Source: an uncultured Acidimicrobiales bacterium
Lineage (GTDB): Bacteria > Actinomycetota > Acidimicrobiia > Acidimicrobiales > SZUA-35
Direction of reading: 5' to 3'
DNA: 64,000 bases
Assembly (NCBI GenBank): GCA_937922785.1
Contig: CALAJQ010000034.1
Span: 31,403-95,402, forward strand
Positions 31,716-40,192 of the stretch are shown here, one piece after another. Below the pieces are notes generated by a model that saw only the letters and a list, made by a program, of their open reading frames with translations, was not told the origin of the DNA and did not search any database. Position 1 is the first letter of the stretch. Every line of letters begins with the position of its first letter. A program made the position numbers and the translations under genes.

Positions 31716-33100
31716 GCTGCGGTGCCACCGATGGTCAGTTCGGTTACCCGAAGTGTTGGAACACCATCACCTACTGGCACCCCCTGGCCGTCCTTGCCAC
31801 AAGTACCGGGAGGACCCATCTCGAAATCGTTGCCGACTGCATCAATTAGTTGCAAGACTCGAGGTCCGTTGCCGATTAGCTGGCCTTCTCGTAGCGGAGC
31901 GGTGATCTTGCCGCCTTCAATTAGGTAGGCCTCGGTCATTCCGAACACGAAATCCCCAGACGCTGTGTTGACCTGGCCGCCACCTAGCTTTGCGACGTAG
32001 ACGCCGTAGTCAACGCCGGCAATTATGTCTGCGGGGTCTTGTTCGCCCTGCCCGAGGTAGGTGTTTGTCATGCGAACCATCGGAAGGTGCCGATAGCTCT
32101 GACGCCGACCATTACCTGACGACGCTCGCCCTTCGGCACGGGCCCGGATGCCGTCCCACATGTAGTCCATCAAAATGCCATCTTTGATTAAGACGTTCGA
32201 TCCAGCCGGTTGACCTTCATCGTCTATTGCGTAGCGACCCCACTCGTCGGCCATGGTGCCGTCATCGACAATGGTCACCAGTTCCGACGCGACCTTTTGG
32301 CCGACTTTGCCAGCGAACGCCGAGGCGCCTTTGTTCACCAAGTCGGCCTCGAGGCCGTGACCACAGGCCTCGTGAAACAAGACTCCGCCAGAGCCTGGGC
32401 CAATGACGACCGGCATCGAACCCGAGGGTGCGGGTCGGGCCGAGAGTTTGGTGACGGCTCTTGTTGCTGCGTTAGCGGCCAACTCGGCCACGTCGTACTT
32501 CTGGAATAGTTCGAAGCCCATTGAAAGCCCGACGGATTCGTATCCGGTTTGAAGGCCCGCATCGCCCGAAGCCACAGCGCTGACTGCGAACAAGGTTCTG
32601 GTTTGGTCATCGTTACCGTTCACCCCGTCAGTGTTCGCAACTTGGATGCGTCGCCGTGTGTCTGCGTATCGGGCGCTGACCTGTGAGATCGATCCCGAGT
32701 GTGAGCGGGCCGATGCATCGGCGGCTTGTACAAGTGAAACTTTGTCGGCTTTACCGATTGTTTCAGGTCTGATTGCTACTGGTGCCGGGCTGACATCTTG
32801 ACCACCAAGAGCTTCCGGTTGCTTGGCGCCACCGTTAACACGAGCGGCTTGAGATGCGGCCTTGGCTGCTGCTGCCAGGCCAGCTTCTGAAAGGTCTGCG
32901 GTGTGAGCAAAGCCGATGCTCTCACCGTTTAGAACGCGCAGGCCAACACCGCGGTCTCGGCTCGAAGCCAAGTTCTCGATACGACCGTCATCGAGATTGA
33001 CCGAAGAACGCTCGACGTCTTCGGCAAACAGCTCGGCAAAATCCCCCCCATTTTCTAGGGCAATGCTCAGAGTCTGTTCTACAAGCGAGTTTTCAATCAC
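31712..33100 (-). CDS. tldD: TldD-type zinc metalloprotease subunit
   Basis: 462 residues. The active-site helix 'GVLFHEACGHGLEADLV' carries HExxxH, and the downstream metal-ligand Cys lies in 'PPGTCGKDGQG'. 'FVFGMTEAYLIEGGKI' and 'RMTNTYLGQG' are typical of TldD. It pairs with the following tldE-like gene. The protease digests disordered peptides within the cytosol; here no peptide-product cluster is adjacent, so a housekeeping role is most likely. GTG 33100 has TAGGCT 7 nt upstream. Confidence 0.95.
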   Translation of the reverse strand: MIENSLVEQTLSIALENGGDFAELFAEDVERSSVNLDDGRIENLASSRDRGVGLRVLNGESIGFAHTADLSEAGLAAAAKAASQAARVNGGAKQPEALGGQDVSPAPVAIRPETIGKADKVSLVQAADASARSHSGSISQVSARYADTRRRIQVANTDGVNGNDDQTRTLFAVSAVASGDAGLQTGYESVGLSMGFELFQKYDVAELAANAATRAVTKLSARPAPSGSMPVVIGPGSGGVLFHEACGHGLEADLVNKGASAFAGKVGQKVASELVTIVDDGTMADEWGRYAIDDEGQPAGSNVLIKDGILMDYMWDGIRARAEGRASSGNGRRQSYRHLPMVRMTNTYLGQGEQDPADIIAGVDYGVYVAKLGGGQVNTASGDFVFGMTEAYLIEGGKITAPLREGQLIGNGPRVLQLIDAVGNDFEMGPPGTCGKDGQGVPVGDGVPTLRVTELTIGGTAA

Positions 33101-33107
33101 ACTTACA

Positions 33108-33113
33108 AGCCTA
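33108..33113 (-). promoter_or_regulatory. Leaderless -10 (TAGGCT) for tldD operon
   Basis: TAGGCT on the minus strand is 7 nt before the GTG at 33100. Confidence 0.5.
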
Positions 33114-33173
33114 CCGCCACAGCCTGCACTGAATCTTCACCAGCAGAATCGGTCTTATCCACAGTCCGGCGGC

Positions 33174-33179
33174 TACCGT
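33174..33179 (+). promoter_or_regulatory. Leaderless -10 (TACCGT) for dxs
   Basis: TACCGT is exactly 6 nt before GTG 33186 and supports that start over the longer track ORF. Confidence 0.6.
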
Positions 33180-33185
33180 AGGGGT

Positions 33186-35027
33186 GTGGGTAAATTGCTT
33201 GCCAAAATCACTAGCCCAGCCGATCTTCTCCGACTCAGCGACGATGAACTTGCGGAGCTGTCAGCTGAGATTCGCACCTTCATTGTCGACAGAGTCAATG
33301 AAAATGGCGGACACCTTGGTTCGAACCTGGGGGTCGTCGAAATGACAATCGCCCTGCACCGGGTTTTTGACTCCCCCTCCGACGTAGTTCTGTGGGACAC
33401 CGGACATCAGGCATATGTCCACAAAATGCTCACCGGGCGCTCGGAAGACTTTGACTCCTTGCGTAAAGAGGGCGGCATGTCGGGCTATCCAAGCCGCGTT
33501 GAATCCGATCACGACTGGATCGAAAACAGCCACGCTTCCACCGTGTTGGGTTATGCCCATGGGCTGGCGACGGCGTTTGAATCTAAAGGAATCAACCGTC
33601 GAATCGTGGCGGTAATCGGAGACGGCGCTCTCACCGGCGGAATGGCGTTCGAAGGTCTGAACAATCTGGGACATTCTGGCCGTGACGTAACCATCATCTT
33701 GAACGACAACGGCCGTTCTTACGCACCGACTATCTCACTTCTTTCCGAGAGCCTCGTGAAGATTCGATCGAACCCGCTTTACATGGACCGTCAGCGCCGG
33801 TTCGAGAACTGGAATCAGAACCTGCCGCTAGTGGGCAAGATCTCATCCCTTGGAGTCCGAGCTACCAAGGCCGCTATCCGTGAGGCCTTCGAGCCTCGGG
33901 CGTTCTTTGAACCCTTAGGTGTTCGTTACCTCGGCCCCTTCGACGGGCACGACATCAGCGAGATGGAAAACGCACTACAAAACGCCAAGGAGTTCGAAGG
34001 GCCGGTTGTTGTGCACGTCATGACCCACAAGGGCCGTGGCTACGCGCCAGCGGAGAATGATCCCATCAAGAACATGCACGACATGGGCGGCGTCAAACCC
34101 GAAAGCTACACCAACGCCTTTTCTGAGGCCATCGTAAAGCTGGGCGAGGAACACGACGACGTGGTCGCAATCACCGCTGCGATGCCAGACTCCACCGGCC
34201 TCTTACCGTTCCGAGACCGGTTCCCAGATCGCTTTATCGATGTTGGGATCGCCGAGCAGCACGCCGTGACCTCTGCCGCTGGCATGGCGATGGGAGGACT
34301 CCGCCCGGTGATCGCCCTTTATGCAACTTTCTTGTCTCGTGCCTTTGACCAGACCAACCTCGACGTCGGTTTGCACAACCAGCCTGTGATCTTTTGCCTT
34401 GACCGAGCCGGCATCACTGGCGAAGACGGGCCTTCACACCACGGGATCTACGACATGGCCCTGTTGTCCAAGATCCCCAACATGACAATTCTTTGCCCAA
34501 GCTCATACCAAGAAGTGCAGCAGATGCTGATGGACGCTTACCGAATCGATGGACCTGTCTGTATCCGCTGGCCTAAGACCGCAGCGCCGTCGGTTAGTGA
34601 TGCCGAGGTCGGGTCGGGACTTTCAGCCAGGAAGGTCCGAAGTGGCACAGGCGTTTGCTTGATCGGCTTTGGCAAGATGCTTGGCGCAGCCCAAGAAGCT
34701 GCGGATCTCCTCGAGGCCGATGGAATAAACGCCACTGTTTGGGATCCAAGGGCTGCAAAACCTCTTGACCCAGCGCTAGTTGAGGACGCTGCTACCCATG
34801 ACATCGTTGTGACCATCGAGGATGGCCTGGCCTCAGGCGGCGTCGGAGCAATGGCGGCCAATGAGCTGCGCGACGCGCCATGTCGGGTTGAGGTGCTAGG
34901 AGTTCCAACCGAGTTCTTGGCCCAGGGCAACGCTGACGCCATCTTGGCAAGGCTAGGCCTGAACGGCGAGGGCGTTGCGGCCACAGTGCGCCAAATCGCG
35001 TCCCAACCTAGGCCCGTGGGTAGCTGA
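33186..35027 (+). CDS. dxs: 1-deoxy-D-xylulose-5-phosphate synthase
   Basis: 613 residues from GTG 33186 ('VGKLLAKITSPADLLRLSDDEL'); the track start at 32916 lies inside tldD on the opposite strand. It condenses pyruvate and glyceraldehyde 3-phosphate, the entry to the MEP isoprenoid pathway. Thiamine-diphosphate site: 'GDGALTGGMAFEGLNNLG'; 'DTGHQAYVHKMLTGR' and 'DRAGITGEDGPSHHGIYD' are characteristic. The C-terminal domain ends near 'NADAILARLGLNGEG'. The stop abuts the convergent lipoprotein gene with no spacer. Confidence 0.97.
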   Translation: MGKLLAKITSPADLLRLSDDELAELSAEIRTFIVDRVNENGGHLGSNLGVVEMTIALHRVFDSPSDVVLWDTGHQAYVHKMLTGRSEDFDSLRKEGGMSGYPSRVESDHDWIENSHASTVLGYAHGLATAFESKGINRRIVAVIGDGALTGGMAFEGLNNLGHSGRDVTIILNDNGRSYAPTISLLSESLVKIRSNPLYMDRQRRFENWNQNLPLVGKISSLGVRATKAAIREAFEPRAFFEPLGVRYLGPFDGHDISEMENALQNAKEFEGPVVVHVMTHKGRGYAPAENDPIKNMHDMGGVKPESYTNAFSEAIVKLGEEHDDVVAITAAMPDSTGLLPFRDRFPDRFIDVGIAEQHAVTSAAGMAMGGLRPVIALYATFLSRAFDQTNLDVGLHNQPVIFCLDRAGITGEDGPSHHGIYDMALLSKIPNMTILCPSSYQEVQQMLMDAYRIDGPVCIRWPKTAAPSVSDAEVGSGLSARKVRSGTGVCLIGFGKMLGAAQEAADLLEADGINATVWDPRAAKPLDPALVEDAATHDIVVTIEDGLASGGVGAMAANELRDAPCRVEVLGVPTEFLAQGNADAILARLGLNGEGVAATVRQIASQPRPVGS

Positions 35028-35654
35028 CTAAATTTGCAGAACTGCTAGAACGTCTGCTTGAGCCTCAGCGGGTTCACAGTCAAGGACGGGCTCGCCGTCG
35101 ACTTCCACTTCCAACAAAAGTTCACTAAAGGCTGTGGCCCCGTCGTTGTCGTCAAGCCCATAGATCAACACGGCCAGGCCCACCAGCTGGAGTTCGCCAT
35201 TGCGTGTAGTTGCGGGGTCTCGCTGTGCTCCCCACACAAAGAATCCCGAACCGGGTCTGAACCGAAGCTGTGAGTCGACGCCACAGATAGAACCAATGTG
35301 GGGGTCTCGCCCATTGACTGAACCCAACGCTGTGTTCACATCTAGAGCTCTGTCATCTAGAGCTCTGTCATCTAAAGCCCTGTCATCTAAAGCCCCAGCC
35401 ACTGATGAGACCTTGATAAGTGACACGTCTGACACACCTTGGGGCCGCTGCTCGCGAGCCGAGGCATTTACTATCTGGCGAAGCCAGCCATCGGCAGACT
35501 CGGTCTCAGTTGTTTGAAACGTAAACGCCGATCTATCTAGATCGGTGGCCCGCAAGGTAAGTTCGTCCAACCGAAGAAACGGCTCGAAGGCAAACCCACA
35601 TCCCTGGGTAATCAGTGCACCGATCAGCAACCCGATGAGCAGGGCAGTACGCAT
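35028..35654 (-). CDS. Hypothetical lipoprotein with ALDDR repeats
   Basis: 208 residues. Lipobox 'LITQGC' after a short hydrophobic signal. No family recognised; the predicted mature protein is mostly beta-rich with a conserved-looking middle ('GSICGVDSQLRFRPGSGFFVWGA'). Between them lies a low-complexity stretch with three copies of Ala-Leu-Asp-Asp-Arg plus a partial fourth, encoded by 15-bp DNA repeats. The start is supported by TAGGGT exactly 6 nt upstream. Cell-surface role unknown. Confidence 0.75.
   Translation of the reverse strand: MRTALLIGLLIGALITQGCGFAFEPFLRLDELTLRATDLDRSAFTFQTTETESADGWLRQIVNASAREQRPQGVSDVSLIKVSSVAGALDDRALDDRALDDRALDVNTALGSVNGRDPHIGSICGVDSQLRFRPGSGFFVWGAQRDPATTRNGELQLVGLAVLIYGLDDNDGATAFSELLLEVEVDGEPVLDCEPAEAQADVLAVLQI
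35341..35396 (+). repeat. 15-bp tandem repeat, about 3.7 units
   Basis: Units TCTAGAGCTCTGTCA (two exact) and TCTAAAGCCCTGTCA (one and a partial), paired by variant type, encode the ALDDR repeats of the lipoprotein on the opposite strand. Confidence 0.9.
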
Positions 35655-35660
35655 CGTGGA

Positions 35661-35666
35661 ACCCTA
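35661..35666 (-). promoter_or_regulatory. Leaderless -10 (TAGGGT) for lipoprotein gene
   Basis: TAGGGT on the minus strand is exactly 6 nt before the ATG at 35654. Confidence 0.6.
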
Positions 35667-35674
35667 GCGAGTCT

Positions 35675-37066
35675 CTAGCGATCTTTCGGTGGGGCCGCTT
35701 GACGTGCCAGCTTGATGACCTCATCAAGTTCGCGCGTAATTTCAGAGGCTGGAGCTGGGCGTCCGAAGAGATAGCCCTGCACCAAGTCACACCCAGCGGC
35801 TCGCAACACTTCTGCTTGGGAGTGAGTTTCGACACCCTCAGCAATCACGTGACAACCCATATCGTGAGCCAGGTTGATCAGGTTCCGGATGATGATCTCG
35901 TCCTCTTCTGCCATCCCGAGGCCTTTGATAAGGGCCCGAGGCAGACGGATGACATCAAAGCGGCATCGCCTCATCAAGTCTGGTGAGCCAAGACCAATAC
36001 CGAAGTCTTCTAGGGCGATACCAACTCCGTCAGCCTTGACGCGTTGGATCGTTGGCCAAAGGCTATCGAGTTCAAGTCCGGTGGTGTTTGCGTTCAAATC
36101 CAACAGAATTTGGGTGGGTTGCAGCCCAGCCTCGGCAATCACGTTGTTAACAACTTGCTGGAACGCCCGGTTCTTGATGAAGGAAGGGTCAAGGTTGGTC
36201 GCCCCAAAGAGCGAAGGGATGTTCAGTTGCTTGGACCAGTTGGCGATCTCATCTGCACACTTGTGAAGAACCCAAGCGTGGAGAGGCACAACAATTGGTG
36301 AGGCTCTCAACGCGTCGAGGAATACACCGGGCTGAATGAGCTCGGCGCCCGACGGTCCCGCATCAGGCGAAAGCCATCGAAGTACTGCTTCGAAGCCAAC
36401 AACAACGCCTGCAGTTAGCGAAACTATTGGCTGGTAATAAAGCTGGAACTCATCTGCATCGAATGCGCGCTGCAGGCGAACTGCCAGGATGTCAGGCTTG
36501 CGCCGCACGCCATAGGCCTCGTCGCGTACAACTACTCGGCTGCCCTGTTTGCTGCGTGCTTCTGCCAAAGTCGATTCGGCGTCAACCAGAAGCAGGCGTT
36601 CGCTCAGCTCCGGGTCGCTCATGACTCCAGCTAGCGCAATCTCAACTGGAACTACGAAGTTCTCAAAGGCAACCTGTTCGGGCAAACCTTTCATGATGGT
36701 CTCCGCTACCCGGTTCGACTCCTCAGCGCCAAACAAGCCTGGCCAAAGAACGGCGAACTCCGAGCCCAGGTAGCGAGCCAGCTGGCCCCGCTCCCCAACG
36801 GCCGAAGCCAGCCCTTCAGAGACCGCCTGAAGCACCTCGTCACCAACAGCGGAGCCGTAACCGGAGTTGATCTCGACCAGATTGCAGACCGATACCAAGA
36901 ACATTCCGAAGCGGTCACCGGTGCGACGATTTCGAGTTAGCTGCTGGCTTAGCCAGTTCTCCAACTGCCAACGATCAGGCAAACCAGTGAGGCCATCCAC
37001 ATGTTCCACCGGCGCGTCAATGGAATCGATTCCATTGGGCGTATCAGTTGACCTGCGAAATACCAT
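35675..37066 (-). CDS. Degenerate GGDEF-EAL protein, probable c-di-GMP effector
   Basis: 463 residues: GGDEF (about 20-180) and EAL (about 200-450) domains, no membrane segment. The GGDEF signature reads 'LGSEFAVLW', so cyclase activity is unlikely. In the EAL domain the name motif is 'GFEAVLR', the Asp pair is 'LEDFGIG', the Lys is Arg ('VIRLPRAL'), and the Glu motif is 'LLDLNANT'; only the Asn ('GATNLDPS'), the later Glu ('IAEGVET') and Gln ('VQGYLFG') survive. Both activities are therefore probably lost, leaving a binding or scaffolding role (inference). The ATG is preceded by CAGGA. Confidence 0.87.
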   Translation of the reverse strand: MVFRRSTDTPNGIDSIDAPVEHVDGLTGLPDRWQLENWLSQQLTRNRRTGDRFGMFLVSVCNLVEINSGYGSAVGDEVLQAVSEGLASAVGERGQLARYLGSEFAVLWPGLFGAEESNRVAETIMKGLPEQVAFENFVVPVEIALAGVMSDPELSERLLLVDAESTLAEARSKQGSRVVVRDEAYGVRRKPDILAVRLQRAFDADEFQLYYQPIVSLTAGVVVGFEAVLRWLSPDAGPSGAELIQPGVFLDALRASPIVVPLHAWVLHKCADEIANWSKQLNIPSLFGATNLDPSFIKNRAFQQVVNNVIAEAGLQPTQILLDLNANTTGLELDSLWPTIQRVKADGVGIALEDFGIGLGSPDLMRRCRFDVIRLPRALIKGLGMAEEDEIIIRNLINLAHDMGCHVIAEGVETHSQAEVLRAAGCDLVQGYLFGRPAPASEITRELDEVIKLARQAAPPKDR

Positions 37067-37177
37067 AGAAGTCCTGAAATTGACTTCTATCCCATCGGAC
37101 GCTCAGGGGTCGGTCTTAAGGCATCCGGCCCTCTTCAGAGGTGCAATATTCGCAAACACGTGTAACTGATTCAACAA

Positions 37178-37993
37178 CTAGCTCGGCCGTGTTAGCTCTC
37201 TCATTAGGACCTCTTGGACAACTGACGCCAAATGAGTACCGTTGTCGTCGAATATTTTTCCAAAAGATAGTCCGCGAGACCCACGCAATCCCATAGATGA
37301 AACGTCGGCCAACATCCATTCTGTGGGTTCGGTAGGCCTGTGAAAATACAAAGCATGGTCCAAACTTGCGCCCATATAGCGCTCTCGCTGATCTTCTCTA
37401 GACAAATTGTCAGGGTGAACCGTACGCGCCGGCCCGGTCATGATTGCGTCACTGAGGAACGCCAAGGCACAGGCTTTGATTTGCCGATCAGGCAGTGGTT
37501 CAGAAAGTAGACGCAACCAAGTTGCTTGCCGTCCAGGTTCAAGATCGAACTTGTAGCGATCAATCATGGACCCCCAGCCATCGTCGATTCCATCGGTCGG
37601 ACTACCAACGTCAGGCGGCGAAAAGGCCTGAACATCAACAGCATCTTCGAACTTTTGGAACGACGCGGCCATATTCAAGATTGCGCCGTTGGATTGACGA
37701 GCCACGACACGCCTCGTTATGAACGATCGGCCGTTTCGAATGCGGTCGACCTCAAGCCTGACGGGCTCTGAACTTGTGCCACCGCGAATGAAGTATGAGT
37801 GAAATGAATGTACGTGGAAGTCCGGGTCAACCGAGAGTTGAGCTGCTCGAAGCGCTTGAGCCACAACTTGGCCACCAAAGAGGCGTCCCCATGGATAGCG
37901 CGGCGCAATTGCCACAAAGGTGTCTGGCCCTTGCGGTTCCATGTGGACCAGCTCAACAAAGGTCACATCGTCAATCTTCTGAGGCTTAATCAT
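37178..37993 (-). CDS. tesB: Acyl-CoA thioesterase II (TesB-like)
   Basis: 271 residues from ATG 37993, which overlaps the upstream DUF2237 stop as ATGA (the track start at 38032 is inside that gene). A double hot-dog fold: first half 'RLFGGQVVAQALRAAQ' and 'HSFHSYFIRGG', second half 'SLDHALYFHRP', 'WMLADVSSMGLRGSRGLSFGKIF'. The catalytic Asp/Gln/Thr-Ser set typical of TesB is plausible at 'SLDHA', 'GQV' and 'SS'. It hydrolyses acyl-CoA, and sits near two acyl-CoA dehydrogenases at 38.4 and 41.1 kb. Confidence 0.92.
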   Translation of the reverse strand: MIKPQKIDDVTFVELVHMEPQGPDTFVAIAPRYPWGRLFGGQVVAQALRAAQLSVDPDFHVHSFHSYFIRGGTSSEPVRLEVDRIRNGRSFITRRVVARQSNGAILNMAASFQKFEDAVDVQAFSPPDVGSPTDGIDDGWGSMIDRYKFDLEPGRQATWLRLLSEPLPDRQIKACALAFLSDAIMTGPARTVHPDNLSREDQRERYMGASLDHALYFHRPTEPTEWMLADVSSMGLRGSRGLSFGKIFDDNGTHLASVVQEVLMRELTRPS

Positions 37994-38349
37994 TCGGCTG
38001 CGTGCGCCTGAAGTTCGCTGAGCGATGCCCATTCCAGCGTTCGGGCGTGAGTTGCTTCGAGAACAACCTTTGGCGCCATTCCCGCGTCAAAGGCCTCCTT
38101 CCAGCGTGCCGCACATAAGCACCACTGGTCACCCTCTTTGAGCCCACTAAATCCATATTGAGGCATTGGAGTAGACAGATCGTTGCCTTGGGCGGCGCTG
38201 AAGGCTAGGAAATCGTCGGTAACCCGAGAACACACGGTGTGGACCCCCATGTCTTCTGAACCAGTGTTACAACATCCGTCACGGTAAAACCCAGTCAGCG
38301 GGTCTAGCGAACACGATTCGAGCTCTGTTCCGAGCACATTCTTAGCCAT
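37990..38349 (-). CDS. DUF2237 family protein
   Basis: 119 residues matching the DUF2237 pattern: 'NVLGTELESCSLDPLTGFYRDGCC', 'GVHTVCSRVTDDFLAFSAAQGNDLSTP', and 'FSGLKEGDQWCLCAARWKEA'. Five conserved cysteines suggest metal or redox chemistry, but the family has no assigned function. Translationally coupled to tesB. A CACAAT hexamer 7 nt upstream and an AGGAG next to the ATG are both possible start signals. Confidence 0.88.
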   Translation of the reverse strand: MAKNVLGTELESCSLDPLTGFYRDGCCNTGSEDMGVHTVCSRVTDDFLAFSAAQGNDLSTPMPQYGFSGLKEGDQWCLCAARWKEAFDAGMAPKVVLEATHARTLEWASLSELQAHAAE

Positions 38350-38423
38350 GACTCCTATTGTGCTCTGTACTGACAGCGATGGTTGCCAATGCGCCGTTTT
38401 CGCGCCGAAAGCCGTTGGTCATC

Positions 38424-38429
38424 TAGCCT
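38424..38429 (+). promoter_or_regulatory. Leaderless -10 (TAGCCT) for acyl-CoA dehydrogenase
   Basis: TAGCCT is exactly 6 nt before the ATG at 38436. Confidence 0.6.
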
Positions 38430-38435
38430 CGGACC

Positions 38436-39602
38436 ATGGACTTTGCTGAAGAGCCCGACCACGACGCAATTCGGGACGGGATTCGACGAGTGTGCGCCGA
38501 TTTCGGAGACGATTACTGGGCCCAGTGCGATGCAGCACATGAGTTTCCTTGGGATTTCTATTCCGCAATGGCCGACGGGGGCTGGATCGGAATTGCGATC
38601 CCGACTGAGTTTGGCGGCGGCGGCCAAGGCATAACCGAAGCGTCGATAGTGCTTGAAGAGATTGCTGCTTCGGGTGCCGCCATGAACGGCTGCTCAGCGA
38701 TTCACCTTTCAATCTTTGGCATGGAACCAGTTAGGAAGTACGGATCAGCCGAACTAGTCGCCGACGTACTACCACGGGTTGCCTCGGGCGAACTACACGT
38801 CGCTTTTGGTGTCACCGAGCCCGATGCCGGCACCGACACCACATCAATAACGACCCGTGCAGTTCGCGATGGAGACATCTACGAAATAACCGGCGCCAAG
38901 GTCTGGACAACCAAAGCTTCGGTGTGTGAGATGTGCCTGTTGTTAGTTAGGACTACCCCCCTGTCCGAGTGCGAGAGTCGGACCGATGGCATCTCTTTGT
39001 TTCTGGTAGACCTTCAGGACCCAGCTGTCGACATCACCCCGATTCCGAAATTGGGGCGCAACGCCGTGGTTTCATGTGAAGTTCGTTATGACCGTCTCCG
39101 AGTCCCTGTGAGTCGCCGGATCGGCGAAGAGGGTGAAGGATTTCGCTACATCCTCGACGGCCTCAACCCCGAGCGCATCCTGATTGCGGCCGAGGCTTTG
39201 GGAATAGGTCGTGCCGCAATGAACAAGGCGACCGCTTATGCAAAGCAACGGGTCGTTTTTGATCGACCAATCGGCCAGAATCAGGGGATTGCCTTCCCTC
39301 TTGCCGAAGCGCACATGAAACTGCACGCCGCCGAACTCACAGTGCGGGAGGCCTCGTGGCGTTATGACCGTGGGCTTAAATGCGCTGAAGCGGCGAACAC
39401 CGCCAAGTACCTGGCTGCCGAGGCCGGGTTCTTCGCCGCCGACCGGGCACTGCAAACCCACGGCGGATTTGGTTATGCAAGCGAGTACCACGTTGAGAGG
39501 TACTGGCGCGAAGCCCGGCTGATGAAGATTGCACCAGTCAGCCAAGAGATGGTTCTCAACTTCATATCCAACAAATCTCTAGGTTTGCCCAAGAGCTACT
39601 AG
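38436..39602 (+). CDS. Acyl-CoA dehydrogenase
   Basis: 388 residues, full-length ACAD: FAD/substrate loop 'FGVTEPDAGTDTTSITTRAV', 'ITGAKVWTTKAS', the C-terminal helical domain 'QNQGIAFPLAEAHMKLHAAEL' and 'LQTHGGFGYASEYHVERYWREARLMKIAPVS'. The usual Glu base position before 'RYWRE' is compatible with activity. The acyl chain is not assignable. It is followed 35 bp later by a carboxymuconolactone-decarboxylase-like gene, probably in the same transcript. Confidence 0.94.
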   Translation: MDFAEEPDHDAIRDGIRRVCADFGDDYWAQCDAAHEFPWDFYSAMADGGWIGIAIPTEFGGGGQGITEASIVLEEIAASGAAMNGCSAIHLSIFGMEPVRKYGSAELVADVLPRVASGELHVAFGVTEPDAGTDTTSITTRAVRDGDIYEITGAKVWTTKASVCEMCLLLVRTTPLSECESRTDGISLFLVDLQDPAVDITPIPKLGRNAVVSCEVRYDRLRVPVSRRIGEEGEGFRYILDGLNPERILIAAEALGIGRAAMNKATAYAKQRVVFDRPIGQNQGIAFPLAEAHMKLHAAELTVREASWRYDRGLKCAEAANTAKYLAAEAGFFAADRALQTHGGFGYASEYHVERYWREARLMKIAPVSQEMVLNFISNKSLGLPKSY

Positions 39603-39637
39603 GCCTGCCGAAGAGATACAAAACGAAGCTGATCCTT

Positions 39638-40192
39638 ATGCGACCTACAGAAGCCCGAATCCAACCGCTAGAACAAACCGACGATCCAGAGCTTTCGGAG
39701 ATCTTGTCTAAGACGCTCTTGCGCGACGGCAAGCCAATCAACATCTTTGGCGTGTTGGCCCATCACCCGAAGCTGCTGAAGCGGTTTAATCTCTTTGCCG
39801 GTTTCATGTTGACCCAGGGAGTCGTGCCGTTTCGTGAGAAGGAGATCGTCATTCTGCGAATCGGCTGGAATGCACAGAGTGTGTATGAGTTTGGTCAGCA
39901 CACGCTGCTTGGATTAGAGCGAGGCCTGACCGATGCCGAAATCAAAGCCTTGACTCAGGACCTTGACTCCCACAACTGGACTGAGGATGATCAGGCTCTG
40001 ATCACGATGGCGGACGAGCTGGCCGCTGATGACTGCGTAACCGACCAAACGTGGGCCAAACTAGCCAAACGTTGGGATGATCAAGCCATGGTGGAGCTAT
40101 TGATGTTGGCAGGAACATACCGTTTGGTTTCAGGCTTCTTAAACAGTGCCGGGGTCCAATTGGATGACGGTGTACCCGGTTGGCCGCAATGA
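39638..40192 (+). CDS. Carboxymuconolactone decarboxylase-like protein without catalytic cysteines
   Basis: 184 residues with the AhpD/CMD helical core: 'REKEIVILRIGWNAQSVYEFGQHTLLGLERGLTDAEI' and 'LLMLAGTYRLVSGFLNSAGV'. The AhpD CxxC motif is absent, so peroxidase activity of the AhpD kind is excluded; many proteins of this 'E.E...H' subgroup lie beside acyl-CoA dehydrogenases, as here. Reaction unknown. It overlaps the next gene by ATGA. Confidence 0.86.
   Translation: MRPTEARIQPLEQTDDPELSEILSKTLLRDGKPINIFGVLAHHPKLLKRFNLFAGFMLTQGVVPFREKEIVILRIGWNAQSVYEFGQHTLLGLERGLTDAEIKALTQDLDSHNWTEDDQALITMADELAADDCVTDQTWAKLAKRWDDQAMVELLMLAGTYRLVSGFLNSAGVQLDDGVPGWPQ

Noticed and set aside
32916-33185. Upstream extension of the dxs ORF
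   Set aside because: It is antisense to the conserved N-terminus of tldD and not DXS-like; the GTG at 33186 has a well-placed -10 element and the conserved N-terminus.
33310-33330. tRNA T-loop-like 'GGTTCGAACCT'
   Set aside because: It lies within the conserved 'HLGSNLGVVE' coding segment of dxs and has no surrounding cloverleaf.
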